Source of the DNA: Rhizobium sp. 007
GTDB lineage: Bacteria > Pseudomonadota > Alphaproteobacteria > Rhizobiales > Rhizobiaceae
NCBI RefSeq assembly: GCF_015353075.1
Contig: NZ_CP064188.1
Coordinates: 1,240,001-1,304,000 of the forward strand
Direction: 5' to 3'
DNA length: 64,000 nucleotides
The position numbers and the translations under genes are program-made. How positions within the stretch are numbered: the stretch's first letter is position 1; each line of letters begins with the position of its first letter. This document shows positions 63,681-64,000 of this stretch, piece by piece. The notes beneath the pieces were generated by a model. That model was not told where the DNA came from, did no database searches, and saw only the letters and a list, made by a program, of their open reading frames with translations.

Positions 63681-64000
63681 ATGCGTTTCCTGCCTGTCAG
63701 CCTGACAACCATGCTTGTCGAACTCGCCGATCTCGACGAGACGCTGGCGCTGTTTGCCTCGCTCAAAGCTGATCCGCTGGAAGGTATCGAGGACATGGTG
63801 CCTGCGGCCCGCACGCTGATGATCCGCTTGCGGCCGGAAAAGCTGACGCTGGAAAAGCTGGCCGGCGAGATCGCGACACGCGATCTGTCGATGCGCGCGG
63901 CACCCTCCGACAAGCTCGTCGAAATCCCCGTTTGCTACGATGGCGAGGACTTGGCAGATGTCGCGGACCTTACGGGCTTGTCTATCGAGGACGTCATCCG
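63681..64000 (+). CDS. pxpB: 5-oxoprolinase subunit B (KipI-like), start only
   Basis: The frame is open from the ATG at 63681 to the window end (106 residues, no stop). It begins MRFLPVSLTTMLVELADLDETLALFASL and continues with VEIPVCYDGEDLADVADLTGLS, the KipI/PxpB pattern. It could be PxpB alone or a fused PxpB-PxpC protein, since the rest is outside the window. It is 7 bp after the DUF1445 gene. Confidence 0.85.
   Translation, partial: MRFLPVSLTTMLVELADLDETLALFASLKADPLEGIEDMVPAARTLMIRLRPEKLTLEKLAGEIATRDLSMRAAPSDKLVEIPVCYDGEDLADVADLTGLSIEDVI

Noticed and set aside
1..64000. CRISPR arrays, tRNA or rRNA genes
   Set aside because: No regularly spaced repeats, cloverleaf-like sequences or rRNA segments were seen when reading both strands; a tRNAscan or Rfam search would settle it.

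Overview
The window looks like part of a large secondary replicon (chromid or megaplasmid) of a Rhizobium/Agrobacterium-type alphaproteobacterium. The evidence is GC-rich coding sequence with short spacers, several sugar-type ABC operons with LacI regulators, rhizobial small-protein families (DUF1127, DUF982, DUF883-like, DUF6522-like), an F1-ATPase zeta-type inhibitor, EcfG-type stress promoters (GGAAC-N16/17-CGTT), and minCDE. In several Rhizobiaceae minCDE sits on a chromid rather than the main chromosome. No rRNA, tRNA or CRISPR array was seen. Species was not determined.

Layout. 1-5.3 kb: 5' end of a PAN-domain (probably alpha-2-macroglobulin-like) secreted protein, a single-domain response regulator behind an EcfG-like promoter, a TetR/MFS drug-efflux pair with a perfect operator palindrome between them, a LacI regulator and a DUF1127 protein. 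5.3-13 kb: a LacI regulator divergent from a complete carbohydrate operon (MocA-type dehydrogenase, TIM-barrel isomerase, binding protein, two permeases, ATPase). Two LacI-type palindromes 22 bp apart lie on its promoter, two strong hairpins lie inside it and a terminator ends it. 13-17.6 kb: aldo/keto reductase/LysR pair and small envelope or stress proteins. 17.8-25.7 kb: a second ABC operon fused to a glycerophosphodiesterase-type gene and facing an inositol-monophosphatase-type gene, then a Tat-exported PhoX phosphatase; the theme is organic phosphate or polyol-phosphate use. 26.5-32.4 kb: a type I exporter pair, its likely substrate (RTX-like repeats plus a GH16 glycanase) and a GH25 lysozyme-like protein.

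33-46 kb is an accessory, decaying region: an aminoglycoside-phosphotransferase-like pseudogene with two frameshifts, a frameshifted Fic-domain gene between 46-bp imperfect direct repeats, a GNAT acetyltransferase, a truncated tyrosine-recombinase piece, and two near-tandem copies of an ISNCY/IS481-like element. Each element carries a transposase and an opposed passenger gene, intact in the second copy and broken by a 7-nt deletion in the first. A fragment of a third related transposase lies beyond.

46-59.6 kb returns to ordinary replicon genes: DUF3422 protein, minCDE, a decayed EAL phosphodiesterase divergent from an intact membrane diguanylate cyclase, a decayed histidine-kinase fragment, and a NarL-type two-component system flanked by two secreted Gly/Asn-rich proteins, then an AraC regulator. 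59.7-64 kb: a GntR regulator divergent from a 5-oxoproline-type operon (NRAMP-like transporter, PxpA, YcsI/DUF1445, start of PxpB) equivalent to Bacillus ycsGFI-kipI. The last gene runs off the window.
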